Assembly (NCBI GenBank): GCA_947627985.1
Contig: CANQYD010000024.1
Coordinates: forward strand, 1 to 32,458
Direction: 5' to 3'
Source of the DNA: an uncultured Clostridia bacterium
GTDB lineage: Bacteria; Bacillota; Clostridia; Oscillospirales; Ruminococcaceae
DNA length: 32,458 bases
The number at the start of each line of letters is the position of its first letter. The first letter of the stretch is position 1. The notes below the pieces were generated by a model. The model saw nothing but the letters and a program-made list of their open reading frames with translations. It searched no databases and was not told where the DNA came from. A program made the position numbers and the translations under genes. This document shows positions 26,072-32,458 of the stretch, one piece after another.

Positions 26072-28327
26072 TTATGCCATAGCGGGGTTGGGCTTGTGCT
26101 CTTCGACGGCGTCGATGTTTGCCTCGCGCATTTTTGTGGTCTTGCGCTGCGCCATGACGAGCTCATAATATACGCCTTTTTTGCGCATCAGCTCCTCATG
26201 GGAGCCCGTCTCCACCATTCTTCCCTTGTCAAGGACGATGAGCTGATCGGCGTTTGAAAGCGTCGAGAGTCGGTGGGCTATCGCGATGGTCGTCCTGCCG
26301 CGGCAAAGTTCGGCAAGTCCTTCCTGAATCTGCCTCTCGGTCTCGGTATCAAGGGAGGCTGTGGCTTCGTCAAGGATAATGATCTTCGGATTGTGAAGAA
26401 TAGCCCTTGCGATGGCTACGCGCTGTCTTTCACCGCCGGAAAGGGTGTGCCCCTTGTTGCCGACGCGGGTGTTGTAGCCGTCGGGGAGTTTTGTGATAAA
26501 CTCGTGGCAGTGGGCGATCTTTGCCGCCTGAACGACCTCTTCAAAGGTCGCCTTGGGGTTCGCGTAGGTGATGTTTTCAAGCACCGTTCCCTCAAAGAGA
26601 TAGGTCTCCTGCAAGACGACGCCGACCTGCGATCTCAAGCTTTCCTGCGATATCTTTCTTATGTCCACGCCGTCGATCTTCACGGCTCCCTGAGTGACGT
26701 CGTAGAGCCGAAGGACGAGGTTTATCATGGTGGATTTTCCTGCGCCCGAATGACCGACGATTCCGTACATCTTCCCCTTTTCGAGGTTGACGGTGACGTC
26801 CTTTAAGACGGGATTATAGACCTTGTAGCCGAAGTAGACATGATCGAAGCTGATATCACCCTTGATGTCGAGGTCAATGCAGTCTTTGGCGTCACGTACA
26901 TCGGTATTTTCTTCCAAAATTTCAAAGACTTTAGAGGCGGAGACGGATACGTCCGCAAGCTGCCTCGGAAGCTGCATCAGCCAGCGAAGCGGGGTATAAA
27001 GCATCGCAACATAGCTTGTAAACTGGGTCAACTGACCGAGGGTGAATGTCCCGAACATCGGAAGCCGAGAGAGGATCATCATCGAGCCGAAGTAGAGGAC
27101 AAAGTAGTTTCCGATGGTGAGCAAAAAGTCGCAGGCGGGCCAGATCAGATACCAAACGACCTCGGCTTTGGAGGCTGCTTTTGCGGCGTTTTCGGAGGCT
27201 GTGCGGTACTTTTCGATCTCAAGCTCCTCGGTGCCGCAGGTCTTGACGACGCGTATGCCGTCGAGAGCGTCGTGCAGAAGTTTTGAGTGTGCGTTTGAGA
27301 ATCGCCAGCTCCTGCCGTAGTACATCTGGATGGTGTTATACGCCCTCTTGATGATGACGACGACGATGGGTATCGGCAAAATCGCCAAGAGCGAGAGCCG
27401 CCAGTCCATCGTGAACATGATTATCGCGACGATGACGAGAGAGAAAATCCTCACTATCGCGTTCTTGCCGTTGTCCGTCATGAAGCTCTGGAGCTTGTTG
27501 GCGTCGTTGGAGACGCGGTTGATGAGGTCTCCCGCGGTCTTTTTAGAGATGGAGTTCATCGACAGATCAAGCGTCTTGTTGAATACGTCCTGTCTTAAAT
27601 CCTGACCGAGGTTCAGGGAGACATAGAAGCTCGCCTTCATGTTAGCCCAGTTGAGGACGGTGTTTATGATGATTATCACAAACATCGACGCGCAGAGAAT
27701 CCCGAAGCCGAGCCATGCTTGGGCGTTCCATATCACCGGTTCCGAACCCTCGGGAAGCCAGACATAGTTATCGATCAAAAGCCTGTTTATCATCGGCGAG
27801 ACGACGTTTAAAAGCTCACCCAAGACGGTGCAGATGATCGCTATCGCAAAGACGCCTTTATAGGGCTTGAGTCTTGCAAAGATTTTTGAGAAGGTCTTGA
27901 CCTTTGAGGCGCAGTAGGGGCACTCGGTGAAGCTGTCGAGCGGAAGCCCGCATTTAGGGCACTTAGGTTCGTCGATGTCCGATTCCTCGACCAAAACCCC
28001 GGTGGTGAGGTAGTGGTTTAAAATCTTACATAATTCGGCGAACATTATGAAGCTGTCCTGAGTGAAGGCGCAGATGCATTTTTGCGAGCGGTCGGCTATC
28101 TTTCCGACCATCATAGAACAGCCTATCAGCTGTTCGCAGGCGTATTCCTCATATTCGTCAAAGGAGTATCTGTCCTTGATCTCGCCGTCGATATAGACCA
28201 AAAGTTCGCTTTTGGTGACCGCAAGAACGCCGTCGACCTTCTTTGCCTTGCCGTACAGGTTAAACGGCAGGGAAAATATGTATTCCGAGAGCTCATGACC
28301 CTTCGGCGCTTTTAAAAGGAGATTCAT
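26072..28327 (-). CDS. ABC exporter subunit with N-terminal PH-like region and zinc ribbon
   Basis: A 751-aa type IV ABC exporter half. Residues 1-110 are soluble and beta-rich and end in a helix, reminiscent of a bacterial PH domain; Cys123, Cys126, Cys136 and Cys139 form a zinc ribbon; six membrane helices span about 155-460; the ATPase domain follows. Walker A is GIVGHSGAGKST, the signature LSGGERQR, Walker B IIILDEATASLD with catalytic Glu, and the switch His is in IAIAHRLSTL, all canonical. Most exporters of this type begin directly with the membrane part at ~580 aa, so the N-terminal extension is unusual. It probably pairs with the other exporter subunit of the operon (28939-31494), which has the same order of parts. 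The substrate is unknown; a drug or peptide is possible. Confidence 0.9.
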   Translation of the reverse strand: MNLLLKAPKGHELSEYIFSLPFNLYGKAKKVDGVLAVTKSELLVYIDGEIKDRYSFDEYEEYACEQLIGCSMMVGKIADRSQKCICAFTQDSFIMFAELCKILNHYLTTGVLVEESDIDEPKCPKCGLPLDSFTECPYCASKVKTFSKIFARLKPYKGVFAIAIICTVLGELLNVVSPMINRLLIDNYVWLPEGSEPVIWNAQAWLGFGILCASMFVIIIINTVLNWANMKASFYVSLNLGQDLRQDVFNKTLDLSMNSISKKTAGDLINRVSNDANKLQSFMTDNGKNAIVRIFSLVIVAIIMFTMDWRLSLLAILPIPIVVVIIKRAYNTIQMYYGRSWRFSNAHSKLLHDALDGIRVVKTCGTEELEIEKYRTASENAAKAASKAEVVWYLIWPACDFLLTIGNYFVLYFGSMMILSRLPMFGTFTLGQLTQFTSYVAMLYTPLRWLMQLPRQLADVSVSASKVFEILEENTDVRDAKDCIDLDIKGDISFDHVYFGYKVYNPVLKDVTVNLEKGKMYGIVGHSGAGKSTMINLVLRLYDVTQGAVKIDGVDIRKISQESLRSQVGVVLQETYLFEGTVLENITYANPKATFEEVVQAAKIAHCHEFITKLPDGYNTRVGNKGHTLSGGERQRVAIARAILHNPKIIILDEATASLDTETERQIQEGLAELCRGRTTIAIAHRLSTLSNADQLIVLDKGRMVETGSHEELMRKKGVYYELVMAQRKTTKMREANIDAVEEHKPNPAMA

Positions 28328-28335
28328 ACCTTAAA

Positions 28336-28363
28336 TTACACTCCCCTTTCTTTATAAGTGTAA
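28336..28363 (-). promoter_or_regulatory. Hairpin around the ribosome binding site of the second exporter gene
   Basis: TTACACT and AGTGTAA form a perfect 7-bp inverted repeat in the gap between the DUF1854-like gene and the exporter gene. On the minus strand the GGGGAG ribosome site lies in its loop and 3' arm, so folding would hide it. It may tune subunit stoichiometry or couple translation; this is inference. Confidence 0.4.
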
Positions 28364-28368
28364 GCGGG

Positions 28369-28911
28369 TTATACGAATATCTCAAGAATGGCGAGGCTCT
28401 TCTTGTCGAGCTTTTCGATGTCGGGACAGAAGTATTTGTTGCCGTCGACGTCTACAGCGTAGAGAAGGCTCTCTGACAGCATACGGAAGTTTGAGTACCA
28501 GTCGCGTATGCAGATCGTTTTGCGACCGCTCGTCGTGTCGATATCGACGAAGATGAAGCCGCGGTTGTTGTCCTTGATGGAGTAGATTTTAGTGATCTCG
28601 GGCATGTAGTATTTATATTCGAGATACCCGTCGATCATCTCGTACTGATCCTTATCGAGCTCAGCCATGTCCTTGATGACCCCGAGCTCTACAAACTCGT
28701 TGTCCTTGTTGTCGTACGCCACGCTGATATAGGTGGTCTTGGAATAAAAGGGCACGAGCCTTGTCAGTCGCACGTTGAAATAGTCCTCTCCGCGGTACTT
28801 CAGGGAGATGAAGTTTCCCTCGTCGCGGTAGAATTTAAGCTCCTTGCAGTCAAGTATCTCAAGACGGTCTATTTCAAATTTTTCTTCGTTGAGTATATCT
28901 TCCTTATTCAA
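28369..28911 (-). CDS. DUF1854-like protein of ABC exporter operon
   Basis: A 180-aa soluble protein with no membrane segment. The pattern of the second half matches my knowledge of DUF1854: a YYMPEITKIYSI block, a strand pair ending in DIDTTSGRKTICIRDW, and the end SLLYAVDVDGNKYFCPDIEKLDKKS. In Proteobacteria DUF1854 genes are found beside similar exporters near cyanophycin genes; no cyanophycin gene is in this window. It starts with TTG, eight bases after a strong AGGAGG; no better start exists. It lies between the two exporter subunits with short gaps (27 and 41 bases), so it probably works with them, perhaps as a cytosolic partner of their N-terminal domains. Function unknown. Confidence 0.8.
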   Translation of the reverse strand: MNKEDILNEEKFEIDRLEILDCKELKFYRDEGNFISLKYRGEDYFNVRLTRLVPFYSKTTYISVAYDNKDNEFVELGVIKDMAELDKDQYEMIDGYLEYKYYMPEITKIYSIKDNNRGFIFVDIDTTSGRKTICIRDWYSNFRMLSESLLYAVDVDGNKYFCPDIEKLDKKSLAILEIFV

Positions 28912-28938
28912 AATTTCTGCCTCCTTTTTTGGGGGAAA

Positions 28939-31494
28939 TCAGTCCTCTTCGATGAATTTGAGGGCGTCGGCTTGCAGAACATACAGCTCGAAATATTTGC
29001 CCTCAAGAGCCATCAGCTCGTCGTGGGTGCCTATCTCTCTGAGCTCGCCGTTTTCGATGACGCAGAGCATGTCGGCGTCCCTTAAAGTAGAAAGGCGGTG
29101 GGCGATCGAGATTATGGTCCTGCCCTCTTTCAGACCGTCGATCGCGACCTGAATCTTGCGCTCGGTCTTTGTATCCATCGAAGCCGTAGCCTCATCAAGT
29201 ATCAGGATATTCGGGTCCTGAATGATAGCGCGCGCGATGGAAATCCTCTGGCGCTCGCCTCCCGAGAGGCTGTGCCCTCCCCTGCCTATCTTTGTGTTGT
29301 AGCCGTCGGGGAGTTTTGTGATGAATTCATGCGCGTTGGCGCTCTTTGCAGCCTCGATGACCTCTTCTATAGTCGCGTCGGGTCGGGCATACCTGATGTT
29401 GTCGGCGACGGTGCCCATGAAGAGATATGTCTCCTGCGAGACGATGCCGATATTTCTTCTCAGGTCCTTTGTGGGTATCTGCTTTATCGGCACGCCGTCG
29501 ATGGTTATCTCCCCGCCGGTGACGTCATAGAGCCGGGCGATGAGGTTGATGATGGTGGACTTTCCGGCTCCCGTCTTTCCGACGATTCCGAACATCTGCC
29601 CGCCCTCGACCTTGAAGCTGAGGTTCTTTATGATAGGTCTGCCGGCTTCATATTCAAAGCTGACATTCTTAAACTCGATGTCGCCCTTCATGTTCTCGAT
29701 ATGTACGGGGTTTTCCGGCTCGGCAACGGTGGGCTTCGCGTCAAGTATCTCAAACATTCTCGAAGCCGCGTCGATGCACCTTGCCCAGCGATCTCCTATC
29801 CACATGAAGAAGTCGATCGGTTCGTAGATCATGTCGGTGTAGCCCAAAAGCGCAGTGAGGGTGCCGTATCTGAACTGCCCCTTGATGACGAGGAAGCAGC
29901 CGAAGCAGAAAAGCGCCTTGGAGACGATGTTGTAAAAGCTCCACATGAAGGGCTGAGTGTGCAAAATCCTGTCGTTGATCCTTGTGTTGACCTGATATGC
30001 GTTCTCGTTCTTCTTTTTGTAGCGGGCGCGCTCTTTGTCTTCCTTTGCAAACGACTTGACGACCCTCTGACCGTTCATGACGTCGGACAAAACGGAGTTT
30101 AAGCTTCTCATCGCGACGTCGAGCTTGCGGTAAAGCTTTCTCTGCGAGCGGTAGAGGTAGTTGTCGGCGGCAAGCAGCATGGCGATTATCAGTATGATCG
30201 CTATGGAGAGCACCGGACTGAGCCAGAACATGACCGCGGTCACTCCGACGAGCTTGATGACGTTTGCGACGCCGTAGGGAACGATATCGACAAAGAAGTT
30301 GTAGACGTTCTGACTGTCCCGGTCAACTCTTGACATCAAAGAGCCCGTCTGCTTGGAGGTAAAGAACGCAAGCGAAAGGTTTGACATCGTGGAATAAATC
30401 CTCGTGCGGAGTTTGTGGGTGACGATCGGCACGACCTTTGCGGTGATGACGCCGGAGACGACTCCCGCTATTCTGCCGAGTAGGTTGACGATCACCATCA
30501 GCATGATCACAAACATTACCTGACCGTAGTATTTTCCTTCCGGCGCGATGACGTCGTCGTAGAGCATTTTTGAGCCGAACCACGGTGAGACGACCGCAAA
30601 GACGTTTGACATGATAATCGTCAGGAAAATCAGGCTGATCTCGACCTTAAAGTCCTTAAACATTCCGACAAGGCGGTCTAAGATCGAGCGGCGGTCAAGG
30701 CAACGAGGACACACCGGTCTGTTGGGGTCGGGATATGGCTGGTGGCAGATCGGGCAATTCAGCTCGACCGCGTCAAGAAGGCTGTCGTCGTTTTCGATGC
30801 CGCGGTGGATATTGTTTAACCTTTCGCAGAATTTTTCAAACTTCTCGGCATAGCCGATGGAAAGCCTCGCGACGACGATATTGGGTCGGTTCTTGTCATA
30901 GCTCGAGCCGAAGCCTCCCCTGTAGTGCCCGCCGTGACCCGGAATGTGATATATGCCGTCGTCGGGCTGAGGCGGAGGTGAGAAGTCCCCTCCTCCGTGG
31001 TTTGCATGGGAATATATTCCTCCCGTTATCGGCGGAATGCTGACCTTCGGCGGAGGATAGCTCTTCGGGGTCGGCATTTTGATCTCGCTCGGATCGGGCT
31101 CCGGCTCGCCGGGTATCTTTAATCCCAAGACAAGCCTTGCGGAGGTCTGATGGCGGTCGACATAAGCGGTCCTGATGTCGCTGATCTTGTACTCCTTAAA
31201 ATCCGTCACGTTGTAGCAGAGTATCTCGGGGATATAAAATCCCTTGACAAACGAGCGGACGATCGGTACTTCGCGCATCGACTCCTTGATGCGCTCTTCC
31301 TTCGGGATCGCCTTGTACTCCTCGTTTCCGTAGATTATGTAGAGATTTTCCTTATCGATCACGCAGTACACGTCGCAGTATCCGCCTTCGTCGTCGAGAT
31401 CGGCTTTTACGCAGTATAAAAGCCCGCCGACATCTACTCCACGCTCCTCCAAGCGGTCGGAAACGACCTTGGGAAGCGCGTCAAAATACTTCAT
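28939..31494 (-). CDS. ABC exporter subunit with PH-like region, His/Pro/Gly-rich insert and zinc ribbon
   Basis: An 851-aa ABC exporter half. The first ~230 residues are a soluble beta-rich region ending in a helix (EKFEKFCERLNNI), like a PH domain, interrupted at about 129-206 by a low-complexity insert rich in Pro, Gly and His. Cys247, Cys250, Cys262 and Cys265 form a zinc ribbon. Six membrane helices and a canonical ATPase domain follow: GIVGKTGAGKST, LSGGERQR, ILILDEATASMD, ISIAHRLSTL. Both subunits of this pair keep a full catalytic set, unlike many heterodimers with one dead site. I chose the ATG at 31494; another ATG four codons earlier touches the AAAGGAG ribosome site with no spacing. 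The gene lies downstream of a leader peptide and terminator, which suggests induction by attenuation. Confidence 0.9.
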   Translation of the reverse strand: MKYFDALPKVVSDRLEERGVDVGGLLYCVKADLDDEGGYCDVYCVIDKENLYIIYGNEEYKAIPKEERIKESMREVPIVRSFVKGFYIPEILCYNVTDFKEYKISDIRTAYVDRHQTSARLVLGLKIPGEPEPDPSEIKMPTPKSYPPPKVSIPPITGGIYSHANHGGGDFSPPPQPDDGIYHIPGHGGHYRGGFGSSYDKNRPNIVVARLSIGYAEKFEKFCERLNNIHRGIENDDSLLDAVELNCPICHQPYPDPNRPVCPRCLDRRSILDRLVGMFKDFKVEISLIFLTIIMSNVFAVVSPWFGSKMLYDDVIAPEGKYYGQVMFVIMLMVIVNLLGRIAGVVSGVITAKVVPIVTHKLRTRIYSTMSNLSLAFFTSKQTGSLMSRVDRDSQNVYNFFVDIVPYGVANVIKLVGVTAVMFWLSPVLSIAIILIIAMLLAADNYLYRSQRKLYRKLDVAMRSLNSVLSDVMNGQRVVKSFAKEDKERARYKKKNENAYQVNTRINDRILHTQPFMWSFYNIVSKALFCFGCFLVIKGQFRYGTLTALLGYTDMIYEPIDFFMWIGDRWARCIDAASRMFEILDAKPTVAEPENPVHIENMKGDIEFKNVSFEYEAGRPIIKNLSFKVEGGQMFGIVGKTGAGKSTIINLIARLYDVTGGEITIDGVPIKQIPTKDLRRNIGIVSQETYLFMGTVADNIRYARPDATIEEVIEAAKSANAHEFITKLPDGYNTKIGRGGHSLSGGERQRISIARAIIQDPNILILDEATASMDTKTERKIQVAIDGLKEGRTIISIAHRLSTLRDADMLCVIENGELREIGTHDELMALEGKYFELYVLQADALKFIEED

Positions 31495-31581
31495 CCTATT
31501 TAACATCTCCTTTCTTTTTCGGTTGGTTTCGGTTGAAAGGCTGGGATTTTTTTGATCACCTCAAATTAACTGATTAACTAT

Positions 31582-31610
31582 AAAAAACCGTCCGGTTTTC
31601 ACGCGGACGG
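31582..31610 (-). terminator. Intrinsic terminator/attenuator before the exporter operon
   Basis: Minus strand: CCGTCCG, 9-nt loop, CGGACGG, then six T. It starts three bases after the stop codon of the 29-codon leader frame and about 90 bases before the first exporter gene. Its 5' arm and loop (31604-31599) can instead pair with 31664-31659 inside the leader frame (six base pairs), and that same segment also takes part in a separate leader hairpin at 31649-31670. This gives mutually exclusive folds, as in attenuators. Confidence 0.85.
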
Positions 31611-31613
31611 ATT

Positions 31614-31703
31614 TTAACGGTATAAGCCGAAAAGGCAGGAACCGACATATGCCGATAAGCGTGATCGCATGATTTTTTCAGTGAGAACAAACTGCTTTTT
31701 CAC
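31614..31703 (-). CDS. 29-codon leader peptide upstream of ABC exporter operon
   Basis: A GTG start at 31703 has a full AAAGGAG ribosome site nine bases before it and opens a 29-codon frame starting MKKQFVLTEKIMRSR and ending SCLFGLYR, then TAA. It lies exactly between a consensus promoter and an intrinsic terminator, so promoter, ribosome site, frame and terminator form a complete unit. The exporter genes lie beyond the terminator. In B. subtilis the heterodimeric multidrug exporter BmrCD is controlled by such a leader peptide (BmrB): ribosomes slowed by an antibiotic prevent termination. By layout I infer the same here; the peptide sequence itself is not recognised. It could also be an exported peptide. 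Confidence 0.65.
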   Translation of the reverse strand: MKKQFVLTEKIMRSRLSAYVGSCLFGLYR

Positions 31704-31749
31704 TTTAAACGGCTCCTTTCTTTTTGTTTTCGATTTATAAAGCTTTAAC

Positions 31750-31778
31750 ATTATAGACCCAATCCGGGGATTTGTCAA
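31750..31778 (-). promoter_or_regulatory. Consensus promoter of the leader peptide and exporter operon
   Basis: TTGACA (31778-31773), exactly 17 bases, TATAAT (31755-31750) on the minus strand, a perfect housekeeping promoter. The predicted start is near 31743, giving a leader of about 240 bases before the first exporter gene. Such a strong promoter suits control after initiation. Confidence 0.92.
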
Positions 31779-31781
31779 TAG

Positions 31782-31795
31782 TTATTTTAAAATAA
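31782..31795. promoter_or_regulatory. AT-only palindrome just upstream of the -35
   Basis: TTATTTTAAAATAA is a perfect 14-bp palindrome three bases upstream of the -35 box of the exporter promoter. It may be an UP element or an operator; in AT-rich intergenic DNA it could also be chance. The rest of 31796-31905 is AT-rich and shows no gene. Confidence 0.3.
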
Positions 31796-31905
31796 ATTCG
31801 GTATATTTTTCAAAGGATTCGGAGCAAAATTTTGTGCAGATTATACATAATAATTAACAGGAAAACTACAGGAAAAATCCCGGAGAAGATAATACATATA
31901 TTGAC

Positions 31906-31932
31906 AAAAATCCCCGCCCTACCCGAGCGGGG
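31906..31932 (-). terminator. Intrinsic terminator after rpiB
   Basis: CCCCGC and GCGGGG form a 6-bp GC stem with a 9-nt loop, followed on the minus strand by A and five T. It begins six bases after the rpiB stop. Confidence 0.88.
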
Positions 31933-31938
31933 AAAAAA

Positions 31939-32376
31939 TTATTTCTCTTCAAGAGCAGTGATCTTATCGACCCGGCGCTGATGTCTTCCGCCCTCAAATC
32001 CGGTGTCGAGAAAGACGTCTACAAGTTCGCACGCAAGTCCCGGTCCGACGACTCTTCCTCCCATGCAGAGGACATTTGCGTCGTTGTGAAGACGGGTGTA
32101 CTTTGCGGAAAAAGCGTCGGAGCAGCAGCAGGCTCTTATCCCTTTTACCTTGTTCGCCGAGATGGATATCCCGACCCCGGTGCCGCAAAGAAGTATGGCG
32201 CGCTCAAGCTTTCCCGAGACGACGTCCCGGCAGACCGCCTCAGCCATGTCGGGATAGTCGATCTTCTCGCCCTTCTGAATGCCGTAGTCCTTAAACTCGA
32301 TGTTTCTCTCCTTAAGATGCTCGCAGATCGCCTCTTTGAGCTCGATCGCGGCGTGGTCGTTTCCGATTCCTATCAT
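31939..32376 (-). CDS. rpiB: Ribose-5-phosphate isomerase B
   Basis: RpiB, 145 aa, interconverts ribose 5-phosphate and ribulose 5-phosphate in the pentose phosphate pathway. GNDHAAIELK is the N-terminal substrate motif, Cys64 in LLCGTGVGISISANK is the catalytic base position of the family, and RLHNDANVLCMGGR follows with conserved His and Arg; GGRHQRRVDKI near the C-terminus is typical. AAAGGAG lies eight bases before the ATG. The LacAB subunits of galactose 6-phosphate isomerase are related, but the single gene and the Cys favour RpiB. Confidence 0.95.
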   Translation of the reverse strand: MIGIGNDHAAIELKEAICEHLKERNIEFKDYGIQKGEKIDYPDMAEAVCRDVVSGKLERAILLCGTGVGISISANKVKGIRACCCSDAFSAKYTRLHNDANVLCMGGRVVGPGLACELVDVFLDTGFEGGRHQRRVDKITALEEK

Positions 32377-32409
32377 TTTATTTCTCCTTTGCTAATATAA
32401 TAAATACGG

Positions 32410-32437
32410 ACAAGATGCGGAGCTTTCCGTGTCTTGT
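32410..32437. other. Interrupted hairpin upstream of rpiB
   Basis: ACAAGA/TCTTGT outer and CGG/CCG inner pairs, with two-base mismatches between, form an imperfect stem in the last 82 bases of the window. No T-run follows on either strand. It could be the end of an upstream transcript or part of the rpiB promoter region; no clear -35/-10 pair is seen. Confidence 0.3.
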
Positions 32438-32458
32438 TTGTCTTTATTGCCTAAGCTA

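Noticed and set aside
29098-30102. Open frame of 334 codons on the plus strand, antisense to the larger exporter gene
   Set aside because: It lies fully inside a gene with intact ABC motifs, matches no family I know and has no ribosome site; GC-rich third positions produce such antisense frames throughout the window.
31500-31559. 19-codon GTG frame between the attenuator and the first exporter gene
   Set aside because: No properly spaced ribosome site and an ordinary Lys/Pro-rich composition; a second leader peptide cannot be excluded but is not supported.

Overview
The window looks like chromosome from a Gram-positive bacterium of the class Clostridia, most likely near the Oscillospirales or Ruminococcaceae. 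The reasons are a PolC-type replicase with built-in exonuclease, the order pyrH-frr-uppS-cdsA-dxr-rseP-ispG-polC, a BceRS/BceAB-type two-component and ABC module, strong AGGAGG ribosome binding sites, textbook TTGACA-17-TATAAT promoters, and GC-rich genes separated by AT-rich gaps. No rRNA, tRNA, CRISPR array, transposase or phage gene was seen. Nearly everything is on the minus strand; only the sulfur operon (5.5-8.4 kb) is on the plus strand.

Layout, left to right. Positions 3-78 hold four back-to-back GC hairpins. 249-5410 (minus) is a peptide-antibiotic sensing and detoxification module: response regulator, intramembrane-sensing kinase, ABC ATPase, BceB-like permease, then a 27-aa membrane peptide and a 157-aa anchored protein joined by ATGA overlaps. 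5494-8386 (plus) is a sulfur assimilation operon, metY-cysK-Rrf2 regulator, with a consensus promoter, an inverted-repeat operator at the start site and a 22-codon upstream reading frame. 8467-18951 (minus) is one long housekeeping operon, pyrH to polC (UMP kinase, ribosome recycling, isoprenoid and CDP-DAG synthesis, site-2 protease, replicase). 19045-22092 holds der-plsY-gpsA. 22198-22912 holds yceD-rpmF. Then come a small P-loop protein, pgi, and a D,D-carboxypeptidase-like protein that has lost all three catalytic motifs. 26036-31778 is a two-subunit ABC exporter operon with a DUF1854-like protein between the subunits. It is preceded by a promoter, a 29-codon leader peptide and an intrinsic terminator. 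rpiB closes the window.

The most interesting parts are: (i) the exporter operon, whose promoter/leader-peptide/terminator layout suggests ribosome-controlled attenuation and whose subunits both carry an N-terminal PH-like region plus a zinc ribbon; (ii) the catalytically dead PBP5-family protein; (iii) two further short genes, one in the Bce-like operon and one in the sulfur leader; (iv) an Rrf2 regulator with CymR-like context but IscR/NsrR-like cysteines. All functional statements rest on reading motifs and gene order by eye; no database search was run.
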